A DNA stretch of 64,000 nt from Pelagibacteraceae bacterium AG-325-J17 (lineage in GTDB: Bacteria; Pseudomonadota; Alphaproteobacteria; Pelagibacterales; Pelagibacteraceae), in NCBI GenBank assembly GCA_003282825.1, contig QBYM01000004.1, positions 1 through 64,000 of the forward strand, in the 5' to 3' direction. Positions within the stretch are counted from its first letter, which is position 1, and every line of letters starts with the position of its first letter. Below, piece after piece: positions 53,081 through 61,370 of this stretch. The notes beneath the pieces are model-generated. The model saw only the letters and a program-made list of their open reading frames with translations. It was not told the DNA's origin and made no database searches. Made by a program: the position numbers and the translations under genes.

Positions 53081-53660
53081 TTTTTTTACTTAAAGATTTA
53101 ATATTTACTTTTTTATTTTCTTCATACATAGAAATCTTAATATCTTTTGTTTTAATATCCACCTCAATTACATCTGCTTTTAGTGAACTTTCTTTGTTTT
53201 TGAAAATTACATTTTTAGAAATTATCATTAAATTCTTATTTAATGAAAATTCAAGATATTCTCCTATAATTATATTATCTAGATATTGAATTTTTACATT
53301 TTTTGAAAAAATAGTATCAAAATTATCAATATCATATTTACCAAAGTTAGAGGATATATCTATAGTATTATAATTTCTTAATTTTATTACAGCATCAATT
53401 GTAGTTAAATAAATAATATTTGAATTATTTTGATCAATAATTCCTTCAGTTGCCTTTAAAATATATTGATTACCACTAGAGTCTTTAGACTTATATTCAA
53501 CATCTTTGATAACATTTGAGCTTTCTATTTCCTCTTGAACAATTTCTTTTTTTTCCTCTATTAACTCATTATTATTCTGATTTAAATTGAAAATGATTAA
53601 TAATAACAGAATTAAAATAGAAATTATAAAAGATACTCTTAAAAAAAAACTTTTTTCCAT
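53067..53660 (-). CDS. lptC: LptC-family LPS export protein
   Basis: N-terminal TM then beta-rich NVEYKSKDSSGNQYILKATEG-like repeats; adjacent to lptB and kdsD. Confidence 0.78.
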   Translation of the reverse strand: MEKSFFLRVSFIISILILLLLIIFNLNQNNNELIEEKKEIVQEEIESSNVIKDVEYKSKDSSGNQYILKATEGIIDQNNSNIIYLTTIDAVIKLRNYNTIDISSNFGKYDIDNFDTIFSKNVKIQYLDNIIIGEYLEFSLNKNLMIISKNVIFKNKESSLKADVIEVDIKTKDIKISMYEENKKVNIKSLSKKNGSN

Positions 53661-54629
53661 TTAAGATATATTTGACTGCAAAATATTATGAATATGAAGT
53701 ACACCTATTGTTTTAAGTTTATTTTTTTTATTAAAAACACATAAGGAAGTAATTTTCTTACTATTCATTACAGAAAGAGCTTTAGCTGCTAGTTCATTTT
53801 TATCTATTCCAATTGGGTTTTTAGTCATAATTTTACTAACTAACAAATTATGCAAATTTTGTTTCTTTTGAGTAAATCTTCTTAATTCTCCATCAGTAAT
53901 TATCCCTCTTGTTAACTTTTTTTTATCTCTTACAAGTAAAAAACCTAATTTTTTTAAATTTAAAATTTTTAATGCATCTTTCATTTTTAAATTTTCACTA
54001 ACAAAAGGTATAGCTTTATCTTTAAGCATTATATCTTCTACTGTTTTTAATTGTGATCCTAAAGTTCCAGCAGGGTGAATTTTTTTAAAATCTTTATTAT
54101 TGAACTTTTTTTGTCTCATTGTAGCAATCGCTAATGCATCGCCTAAAGAGAGCTGTGATGTCGTACTTGAAGTTGGAATAATACTACCTGCCTCAGTAAC
54201 TTTTGGTATTAACAGTTTAATATCTGCAGATCTGTAAAGCACAGAGTCTTTTTTTGAAACAATTCCTATTAGTAAAATTTTGTTTCTATTAACATATTGT
54301 ATGATATTTTTTAATTCATTAGTTTCTCCTGAATTACTAATTAGAATTACAATATCTTTTTTTGAAATACTTCCTAAATCTCCATGAGAGGAGTCGCTAG
54401 CTGATAGATAAAATGAAGGAGTCCCAACGGATGAAAATGTTGCTGCTATCTTATTTGCAATTAGTCCACTTTTTCCAACTCCACACAGGATAACTTTGGA
54501 TTGGCATTTAACAATTTGTTCAACAGCTAAATTAAATGAATTGCTAATACTATTTCTTAATTTGTTTAATGCTTTTATTTCTAGATTTATTACATCCTTA
54601 CCAATTTTGATAAAATTTTTTTTTTTCAT
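53661..54629 (-). CDS. kdsD: Arabinose-5-phosphate isomerase (KdsD/KpsF)
   Basis: SIS domain VILCGVGKSGLIANKIAATFSSVGTPSFYLSASDSSHGDLG + tandem CBS domains. Confidence 0.93.
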   Translation of the reverse strand: MKKKNFIKIGKDVINLEIKALNKLRNSISNSFNLAVEQIVKCQSKVILCGVGKSGLIANKIAATFSSVGTPSFYLSASDSSHGDLGSISKKDIVILISNSGETNELKNIIQYVNRNKILLIGIVSKKDSVLYRSADIKLLIPKVTEAGSIIPTSSTTSQLSLGDALAIATMRQKKFNNKDFKKIHPAGTLGSQLKTVEDIMLKDKAIPFVSENLKMKDALKILNLKKLGFLLVRDKKKLTRGIITDGELRRFTQKKQNLHNLLVSKIMTKNPIGIDKNELAAKALSVMNSKKITSLCVFNKKNKLKTIGVLHIHNILQSNIS

Positions 54630-55241
54630 TTAATGAGACCAGATATCATCTTTAAAAAAAGCTAAATCAAGTTCAACCCTTGTTTTTAAAAATTTAAGAC
54701 AATCTTTATATAAATCAATCCTTTTTTCTCTAATTAAAATATTATTTAATTCATTATGTATTTTGTGAAGGTAAATTACATCATTTGCACAATATTTCAT
54801 TTGAGCAGGTGTTAAGTCTCCACCAAAATCTGAACTTTGAAATTGTTTACTTATATCTACATTTACAAATTCTTTTATTAGCGTTTTTAAGGAATGATTA
54901 TCAGAATATGATCTCGCAAGTTTTGATGCAATCTTAGTATCAAGGATATTATTTGTATCAGTTTTAAGATAATATTTTATATGAGCAATATCAGCTCTAC
55001 CATAATGAAAAATTTTTGTAATATTATCATTATATAATATTTTAGATAAATTTGGAGCTTCATATTTAGATCTATCGAGCTGAATTATATGAGCATCAGA
55101 ATCTCCTGAAGAAACTTGTATTAAACACAAAGGATCACGTCTGACATTTAGACCCATGAACTCTCCATCAACAGCTATTACGTTGCCTAAATCTAAATCA
55201 TCTGGTAAATCATTTTTGTGAAGTTTAATATCAATACTCAT
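54630..55241 (-). CDS. Ribonuclease D-like 3'-5' exonuclease
   Basis: VIAVDGEFMGL, IFHYGRADIAHIKYYL, DTKIASKLARSYSDNHSLKTLIKEF, YCANDVIYLHKI. Confidence 0.9.
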   Translation of the reverse strand: MSIDIKLHKNDLPDDLDLGNVIAVDGEFMGLNVRRDPLCLIQVSSGDSDAHIIQLDRSKYEAPNLSKILYNDNITKIFHYGRADIAHIKYYLKTDTNNILDTKIASKLARSYSDNHSLKTLIKEFVNVDISKQFQSSDFGGDLTPAQMKYCANDVIYLHKIHNELNNILIREKRIDLYKDCLKFLKTRVELDLAFFKDDIWSH

Positions 55242-55258
55242 TATTCAGTCATATATAT

Positions 55259-56221
55259 ATGAAAGCAAAAAATTGTCTAATTTTTGGTGGAAGTGGCCAA
55301 ATAGGAAGACATCTTATTAGAAAGTTAACTAAAAACAACTATAGAGTAACCGTAGTTACCAGGAATATCCATCAAAAAGGTCATATTATTAAAACGCAAG
55401 GAAATGCAGGATTTATCAATATCGTTGAAGCAAATATTTTTGATGAAATTAAAATCAAAAAATTATTTGTGGAAGCAGATATTTGTATAAATTTAATAGG
55501 AATATTATTCGAAAAAAGAGGAAATTCATTTAAGAATATACATACGGTATTTCCGTCAATTTTAGCAAAACTTTGTAAGCAATACAATTTAAAACATTTT
55601 ATTCATTTGTCAGCACTAGGGATAAGTGATGCAGTTGACTCTTTATATGCAAAAACTAAAATAGAAGGGGAAAAAGAAATACTAAAAAATTTTTCTTTAT
55701 CTACAATTTTAAGACCCTCAATAGTTTATTCTGTAGATGATAATTTTACCACAAATTTTATGACTTTACTGAATAGATTGCCAATTTTCCCACTTTACTA
55801 CTCAGGAAGAACAAAGTTCATGCCAATACATTCTTCCGATATAGTTAATGTAATTTTTACTGTAATTTCTCAAAATATTTATTCTCAAATTATTGAGTGT
55901 GTTGGTCCAGAAACAATTACATTCAAGGAAATTTTGGAAAAACTATTACTATTAATTGATAAAAAAAGATTTTTAGTAACTTTTCCACTTCCTTTAGCTA
56001 GATTATCTGCGAAATTTTTTCAACTTTTTCCCAAACCTTTACTCACTGAAGATCAATTAGCACTATTGAAATATGATAATATTAAATCAGGTAATTATAA
56101 AACTAATTTTGATTTAGGATGTCCTGCGAAATGTTTTTTTGAAAAAGAGGTTGAAAAATATTGTTACATGTGGAGAGAAGGAGGTCAATTCTCACTAAAT
56201 AAAAGTAAAAAAAAAAATTAG
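55259..56221 (+). CDS. NDUFA9-like NAD(P)-binding short-chain dehydrogenase/epimerase
   Basis: CLIFGGSGQIGRHLIRKLTKNNYRVTVVTR, FIHLSALG, YAKTKIEGEKEILKNFSLSTILRPSIVY. Confidence 0.82.
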   Translation: MKAKNCLIFGGSGQIGRHLIRKLTKNNYRVTVVTRNIHQKGHIIKTQGNAGFINIVEANIFDEIKIKKLFVEADICINLIGILFEKRGNSFKNIHTVFPSILAKLCKQYNLKHFIHLSALGISDAVDSLYAKTKIEGEKEILKNFSLSTILRPSIVYSVDDNFTTNFMTLLNRLPIFPLYYSGRTKFMPIHSSDIVNVIFTVISQNIYSQIIECVGPETITFKEILEKLLLLIDKKRFLVTFPLPLARLSAKFFQLFPKPLLTEDQLALLKYDNIKSGNYKTNFDLGCPAKCFFEKEVEKYCYMWREGGQFSLNKSKKKN

Positions 56222-56251
56222 GCAAACGTATATTGAAAAATTAAATAAAAA

Positions 56252-56746
56252 CTAAGCTGATTTAATTTTTTTTTCAATGAACTCTGGAACCTCCTCTTTA
56301 TCAGTTACATCCTCTTTCTTGCCTTTTGGTTGATATGCATAAAGAAGATGAAGTTTACAATATGAAAAATCTTTGAGAGAAGATCTTCCACAAAAATAAA
56401 AGTTTTTCTCATCAGGATGACCTATTGGCCATTTACAAGAATTTTCATCTAATTGTTCTAAAGTTTTAGGATTTTCTGGTTCAAAATCTTTTTCAATTAT
56501 TAAAGATTTAAATTTACTTCTGCGACCCTTTTTAGATTTAATATCTTTATCAATTACTGCATTTTCAAAACTTTCATTTGAGGTTGCCGTTCTAGTTTTT
56601 ATTTTTGCTGATAAATTAAGCCTATGAGCTTTACCAATCACTGCATTCCTGCTAATTCCACCAATTATCTCAGCTATTTGGCTAGCTGTATTTCCTTTTC
56701 CCCATAATTCTTTTAATTTAGATACTTTTTCTTCAGTCCAGCTCAT
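56252..56746 (-). CDS. gcrA: GcrA cell-cycle regulator
   Basis: MSWTEEKVSKLKELWGKGNTASQIAEIIGGISRNAVIGKAHRLNLSAK; C-terminal CKWPIGHPDEKNFYFCGR. Start set to MSWTEEK (56746), not 56785. Confidence 0.95.
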   Translation of the reverse strand: MSWTEEKVSKLKELWGKGNTASQIAEIIGGISRNAVIGKAHRLNLSAKIKTRTATSNESFENAVIDKDIKSKKGRRSKFKSLIIEKDFEPENPKTLEQLDENSCKWPIGHPDEKNFYFCGRSSLKDFSYCKLHLLYAYQPKGKKEDVTDKEEVPEFIEKKIKSA

Positions 56747-56922
56747 TTTAACTATATAATGTGTTAATATATTTATTAACCACAATATACTGATATATAT
56801 AAAAAATAAACAAGGATTTTTTATTAGTTATGCACACATATTTGAAAAAACAATTATATTTATTATTCAATCGTAACTTGTATTTAATTTTTTAGTTTAT
56901 AAAAAGTTTATAAAATAGAAAA

Positions 56923-58089
56923 ATGAGTTATTTAGCTAAAAACTATAATAGAAAAAAAATATCCTTTGTAAAAGGTAAAGGAAGCTTCCTTTACACTAAA
57001 AATGGGAATAAATATTTAGATTTTGTTCAGGGAATAGCTGTTAATTCATTAGGGCATGCTCATCCACAATTAGTTAAAGCTATTAACCAACAATCAAAAA
57101 AACTCTGGCATGTATCCAATGCATTTGAAATACCTGAAGGTGAAGAGTTAGCAAAAAAATTAGCAGAAAAAACTTTTGCAGATTATATTATGTTTCAAAA
57201 TAGTGGCGCAGAAGCTACTGAAGCTGCTATAAAAGTTGCAAGAAGATATTTTTTTTCAATAGGAAAACCAAATAAAAATAGAATTATTTGTATAAAAAAT
57301 TCATTTCATGGAAGAACTTTAGCTGCAATCTACGCTAGTGGTTCTAAAAAAATGACAGAAGGTTTTGGCCCAAAGGTTGGGGGTTTTGATCATTTTAATT
57401 TTGGAGATCATAAAAAATTAAAAAAATTAATTTCAAAAAAAACAGCTGCAATTATGGTTGAAACAATTATGGGAGAAGGTGGAATTAAAAAAATACCAGA
57501 TTGGTGCCTAAAAGGATTAAGAAAACTATGCAACAAAAAAAGAATTTTATTAATATTAGATGAAGTCCAATGTGGAATAGGTAGAACAGGAGATTTCTTT
57601 GCATTTGAAAGCTCTAAAGTGAAGCCAGACATAGTACCCATTGCAAAAGGGATTGGTGGTGGATTCCCTATAGGGGCAGTTTTAATGAATAAAAAAGTTG
57701 CTTCTGGTATGACCGCAGGAACACATGGATCAACTTTTGGGGGCAATCCACTTGCAATGAAAGTTGGTATTACAGTTTTAGATATTATATCAAAAAAAAG
57801 CTTTTTAAATAAAGTTAAATCAAATTCTAAATACTTCCATATTCATTTAGGGAAAATTAAAAAAAAGTTTCCGAATATTATAAAAGAGGTAAGAGGCCAA
57901 GGTTTTCTAATTGGCTTACAACTTTATAAAGACCAAACAAAATTCATAAAACAACTTATGAATAATAAATTATTAACAATTAAAGCTGCGGAAAATGTTG
58001 TTAGAATTTTGCCTCCTTTAAATGTAAAAAAAACTGAAATTGATAAAGCTATTAAAATCATAAAGAAGGTTTGTTCAAAATATAACTAA
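56923..58089 (+). CDS. argD: Acetylornithine aminotransferase
   Basis: LDFVQGIAVNSLGHAHPQLV, FQNSGAEATEAAIKVARR, LILDEVQCGIGRTG, THGSTFGGNPLAMKV; followed by argF. Confidence 0.95.
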   Translation: MSYLAKNYNRKKISFVKGKGSFLYTKNGNKYLDFVQGIAVNSLGHAHPQLVKAINQQSKKLWHVSNAFEIPEGEELAKKLAEKTFADYIMFQNSGAEATEAAIKVARRYFFSIGKPNKNRIICIKNSFHGRTLAAIYASGSKKMTEGFGPKVGGFDHFNFGDHKKLKKLISKKTAAIMVETIMGEGGIKKIPDWCLKGLRKLCNKKRILLILDEVQCGIGRTGDFFAFESSKVKPDIVPIAKGIGGGFPIGAVLMNKKVASGMTAGTHGSTFGGNPLAMKVGITVLDIISKKSFLNKVKSNSKYFHIHLGKIKKKFPNIIKEVRGQGFLIGLQLYKDQTKFIKQLMNNKLLTIKAAENVVRILPPLNVKKTEIDKAIKIIKKVCSKYN

Positions 58090-59018
58090 TGAAACATTTT
58101 ATTAATCTTAAAGATATCTCATCAAAAGATCTTAGAAAAATCTTATTAGATGCTAAAAAAAGAAAAAAAAAAAGAAATTCACTCAATACTCTTGAGATAG
58201 ATAAAGGATCCCCTCTAAAAGGTAAACTATTAATTCAAATGTTTGAAAAATCAAGTTTAAGAACTAGGCTGAGTTTTTATCTAGCAATAAAGCAACTAGG
58301 GGGAGGTACATTAACTTTGAGAGCCAATGAACTTCACTTAGGTTTAGGAGGAGAGACATTAGAGGATACAGCAAAAATTTTATCAACATATGGTGATGGC
58401 TTTATGTTAAGAACAGATAAAGATAAAAAAATAGAAAATTTCAAAAAATTTCTTACAATACCAGTAATAAATGGTTTAAGTCCTTCTTCACATCCAACAC
58501 AAGTTTTATCTGATATTTTTACTGTAGAAGAAATTAAAAAAAAACCAATCTCAAAAATGAATATAGCATGGGTAGGAGACTCAAATAATGTACTAAATAG
58601 TTTAATAGCAGCCTCTATAAAATTTAACTTTCAATTAAGCGTTGGATGTCCAAAAAAATATTCCCCTAGTAAACCAATCTTAGATTGGGTCAAGAGTTTT
58701 AAAAATAAAATTAATATTTTTGATAATGCAACTAAAGCAGCATCTAAAGCAGACGTAATATTTTCAGATAAAGTGATATCTTTGAATGATAAAGTGAACA
58801 AAAAGAAAAAATTAAATGATTTTAAAAATTTTAGGATTACAAAAAAATTAATGGAAAAAGCAAAAAGTGATTGTATATTTTTACATTGTTTACCAAGAGG
58901 CTCAGAGGTAGATGAGGAAGTTTTTTTTAGCAAACAATCAAAAGTTTGGCAGCAAGCTCTCAATAGAGTACATGTTCAAAAAAGTATTTTATTGTATTGC
59001 TTTGGAAAACTAAGGTAA
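58089..59018 (+). CDS. argF: Ornithine carbamoyltransferase
   Basis: KSSLRTRLSFYLAIKQLGG, HPTQVLSDIFTVEE, FLHCLPRG. Confidence 0.95.
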   Translation: MKHFINLKDISSKDLRKILLDAKKRKKKRNSLNTLEIDKGSPLKGKLLIQMFEKSSLRTRLSFYLAIKQLGGGTLTLRANELHLGLGGETLEDTAKILSTYGDGFMLRTDKDKKIENFKKFLTIPVINGLSPSSHPTQVLSDIFTVEEIKKKPISKMNIAWVGDSNNVLNSLIAASIKFNFQLSVGCPKKYSPSKPILDWVKSFKNKINIFDNATKAASKADVIFSDKVISLNDKVNKKKKLNDFKNFRITKKLMEKAKSDCIFLHCLPRGSEVDEEVFFSKQSKVWQQALNRVHVQKSILLYCFGKLR

Positions 59019-59549
59019 AGATAAAGGACTATCTGAATTTTGGTTTAGATATTTGATAACCGAAGCTCTATCTTTTTCTTTTCTTAGTCCTGCAAAAGCC
59101 ATCTTTGTTCCCTTAATCCATTTAGCAGGTTTTATAAGGTAGCCATTAAGCTCTTCAAAGGTCCATGACTTTTCATATCCTGCAAGAGCTTTTGAATATT
59201 TATAATCACTAACAGCTCCAACCTTTCTACCAACTACATTATACAAAGCTGGACCAATTTTATTTTTTCCCCCTTTTACAATAGAGTGACAAGCCGCACA
59301 CTTTTTAAATATTTTTTCTCCACTAGCAACATCACCCATTGACATTAATACAGCAATATCAAATACCTTTTCTATCGTTTCATTTGTGGAAGCAACCGTT
59401 GTAGTAATTTGATCTACTTCAACGCTGTAGCCAGGGGTTTCAGGTTTTTCAACATGAAAAATGACTCCAGAAATCTTACCTAATCCAATAATTAGCAAAG
59501 CAACCATTAAAATAGCTGCAATCACCTTATTAATTTCAAAAGAATCCAT
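59010..59549 (-). CDS. Membrane-anchored class I cytochrome c
   Basis: N-terminal TM; CAACHSIVKGGKNKIGPALYNVVGRKVG; KMAFAGL. Confidence 0.93.
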   Translation of the reverse strand: MDSFEINKVIAAILMVALLIIGLGKISGVIFHVEKPETPGYSVEVDQITTTVASTNETIEKVFDIAVLMSMGDVASGEKIFKKCAACHSIVKGGKNKIGPALYNVVGRKVGAVSDYKYSKALAGYEKSWTFEELNGYLIKPAKWIKGTKMAFAGLRKEKDRASVIKYLNQNSDSPLSLP

Positions 59550-59656
59550 TTTATAAAAATATATTTTGAACGTATAACACTATAAATTAAAAATTGCTTA
59601 TATTTTAATGTACAATTTTGCCTCTGTTTATAATCTAAAACTAAATAAAAAATAGA

Positions 59657-60394
59657 ATGAAAACATTAATTATTATCCCATCTAGATTGTCAGCAACCAG
59701 ATTACCTGGCAAACCATTACTTAAAATTAATGGTTTATCAATTATTTCACATGTTTTTAAAAAGGCTGAGGAGACAAATATTGGTGAAGTCTTTGTGGCA
59801 ACTCAAGATCAAGCAATTATTGATGATGTAAAAAAAAATGGTGGTCAGGCAATATTAACTAATAAAAATCATAAAACTGGCACTGATAGAATAAATGAAG
59901 CAATTAAAAAACTTGGAAGGACAGATGTCGAATTAATTATGAACCTTCAAGGAGATGAACCATTAATGAATGTAGCAGATATTCAAAAGTTGCATGCTCA
60001 AATGGTTAAAACAAAATTTGAATTGGGTACTTTAGCTTCAAATATTATAGATCAAGAATCATATGATAATTTAAATGTAGTAAAAGTTGTTACTAAAGAG
60101 AGTTTAGATAATAGTCAATTTCCAGAGGCTATTAATTTTGCAAGAAAACTTAATGATAAACCTAAAAATATTTATAAGCATTTGGGTATCTATTGTTATA
60201 AACTAAAAACTCTTGAAAAATTTGTTTCACTTAATCAATCTGCTAATGAAATTAAGTTTAAATTGGAACAGTTGAGAGCGCTGGATAATGAAATAAAGAT
60301 TAATGTTGCATTTGCAGAATCTTCTCCAATAGGTGTTGATACTAAAGAGGATTTTGTAGCCATAAAAAAAATAATGGAATATAAATCTAAATGA
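59657..60394 (+). CDS. kdsB: 3-deoxy-manno-octulosonate cytidylyltransferase
   Basis: IIPSRLSATRLPGKPLLKINGLSIISHV, MNLQGDEPLM, KHLGIYCYK. Confidence 0.95.
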   Translation: MKTLIIIPSRLSATRLPGKPLLKINGLSIISHVFKKAEETNIGEVFVATQDQAIIDDVKKNGGQAILTNKNHKTGTDRINEAIKKLGRTDVELIMNLQGDEPLMNVADIQKLHAQMVKTKFELGTLASNIIDQESYDNLNVVKVVTKESLDNSQFPEAINFARKLNDKPKNIYKHLGIYCYKLKTLEKFVSLNQSANEIKFKLEQLRALDNEIKINVAFAESSPIGVDTKEDFVAIKKIMEYKSK

Positions 60395-61221
60395 ATAAAA
60401 TATATTTTCAAGGAACTTTTGGAGCATACTCGCATTTAGCAGCATTATCAATTAGTCCTAAAGCAGAAATATTACCTTGTAAAACTTTTGATGAATGTTT
60501 TTTAAAAGCATCAAAAGACCCAAATTCAAAAATCATAATTCCTGAGTCAAATAGAATTACAGGCAACATTGGTATTGAGTATTTGATTTTTGAATACAGG
60601 CTTAACATTTATTCAGAATATTTTCAAAAAATTGAACATAATTTATTGGGTATTCCTGGCACAAAAATTTCTGATATAAAAGATGTTTATTCACATGGTC
60701 AAGCATTATCGCAGTGTTCTAAATTTATAAAATCAAATAATTTAGTTGAACATGTAAGAGCAGATACTGCAGGGTCAGCTGAGATGATTTCAAAAGATAA
60801 AGATAATAAAAAAGCAGCAATTGCATCTTTACTAAGTGCAAAAACTTATGGTTTAGAAATAATAAAAAAAAATATTGAAAATGAAAATGGAAATTTAACT
60901 AGATTTTTAATTATGGGAAAAAATATCTCTCAACCTGAGTTTGGTAAAAAAAAATATATTACTTCATTTTTATTTAAACTTAAAAGTAAACCAGCAGCTT
61001 TATATCAATCTTTAGGTGGATTTGCTATTAACGGAGTTAATTTAACAAAATTACAAAGCTATCCTGAAAAGAATAGTTTTGATTCTTTCTTTTTTTTATG
61101 TGATCTTGATGGTCATATTGAAGATCGAAGAGTACAAAAATCTTTAGAAGAATTAGGATTACATTGTCAAGATTTTCACGTCCTAGGTGTTTTTGAAGCT
61201 GACAAACAACGAGAAAAATAA
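60391..61221 (+). CDS. pheA: Prephenate dehydratase
   Basis: FQGTFGAYSHLAALS, PESNRITGNIG, DTAGSAEMIS, ACT domain KPAALYQSLGGFAINGVNLTKLQSYP. Confidence 0.93.
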   Translation: MNKIYFQGTFGAYSHLAALSISPKAEILPCKTFDECFLKASKDPNSKIIIPESNRITGNIGIEYLIFEYRLNIYSEYFQKIEHNLLGIPGTKISDIKDVYSHGQALSQCSKFIKSNNLVEHVRADTAGSAEMISKDKDNKKAAIASLLSAKTYGLEIIKKNIENENGNLTRFLIMGKNISQPEFGKKKYITSFLFKLKSKPAALYQSLGGFAINGVNLTKLQSYPEKNSFDSFFFLCDLDGHIEDRRVQKSLEELGLHCQDFHVLGVFEADKQREK

Positions 61222-61236
61222 AATTTTATTCTTTTC

Positions 61237-61266
61237 TTGTAGACTAGAAATTATTACTGCTATAAT
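61237..61266 (+). promoter_or_regulatory. Putative sigma70 promoter for SRP RNA (TTGTAG - 18 nt - TATAAT with extended -10 TGC)
   Basis: TATAAT at 61261-61266, about 6 nt upstream of predicted RNA 5' end; TG extended -10. Confidence 0.6.
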
Positions 61267-61272
61267 ACTTTT

Positions 61273-61356
61273 GGAGGCTAGAGGTGGGTGCTGCTTGAAC
61301 CCGACCAGATCTTAACGGAAGCAGTCGTAGAGACAGTTATTCAGGTTCTAGTCTCC
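61273..61356 (+). ncRNA. ffs: Small bacterial signal recognition particle RNA (4.5S type)
   Basis: GGTGCTGCTT...GACCAGATCTTAACGGAAGCAGTC core; closing stem GGAGGCTAG/CTAGTCTCC pairs fully; immediately upstream of dnaX. Confidence 0.9.
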
Positions 61357-61370
61357 TTAATAAAATTTAT

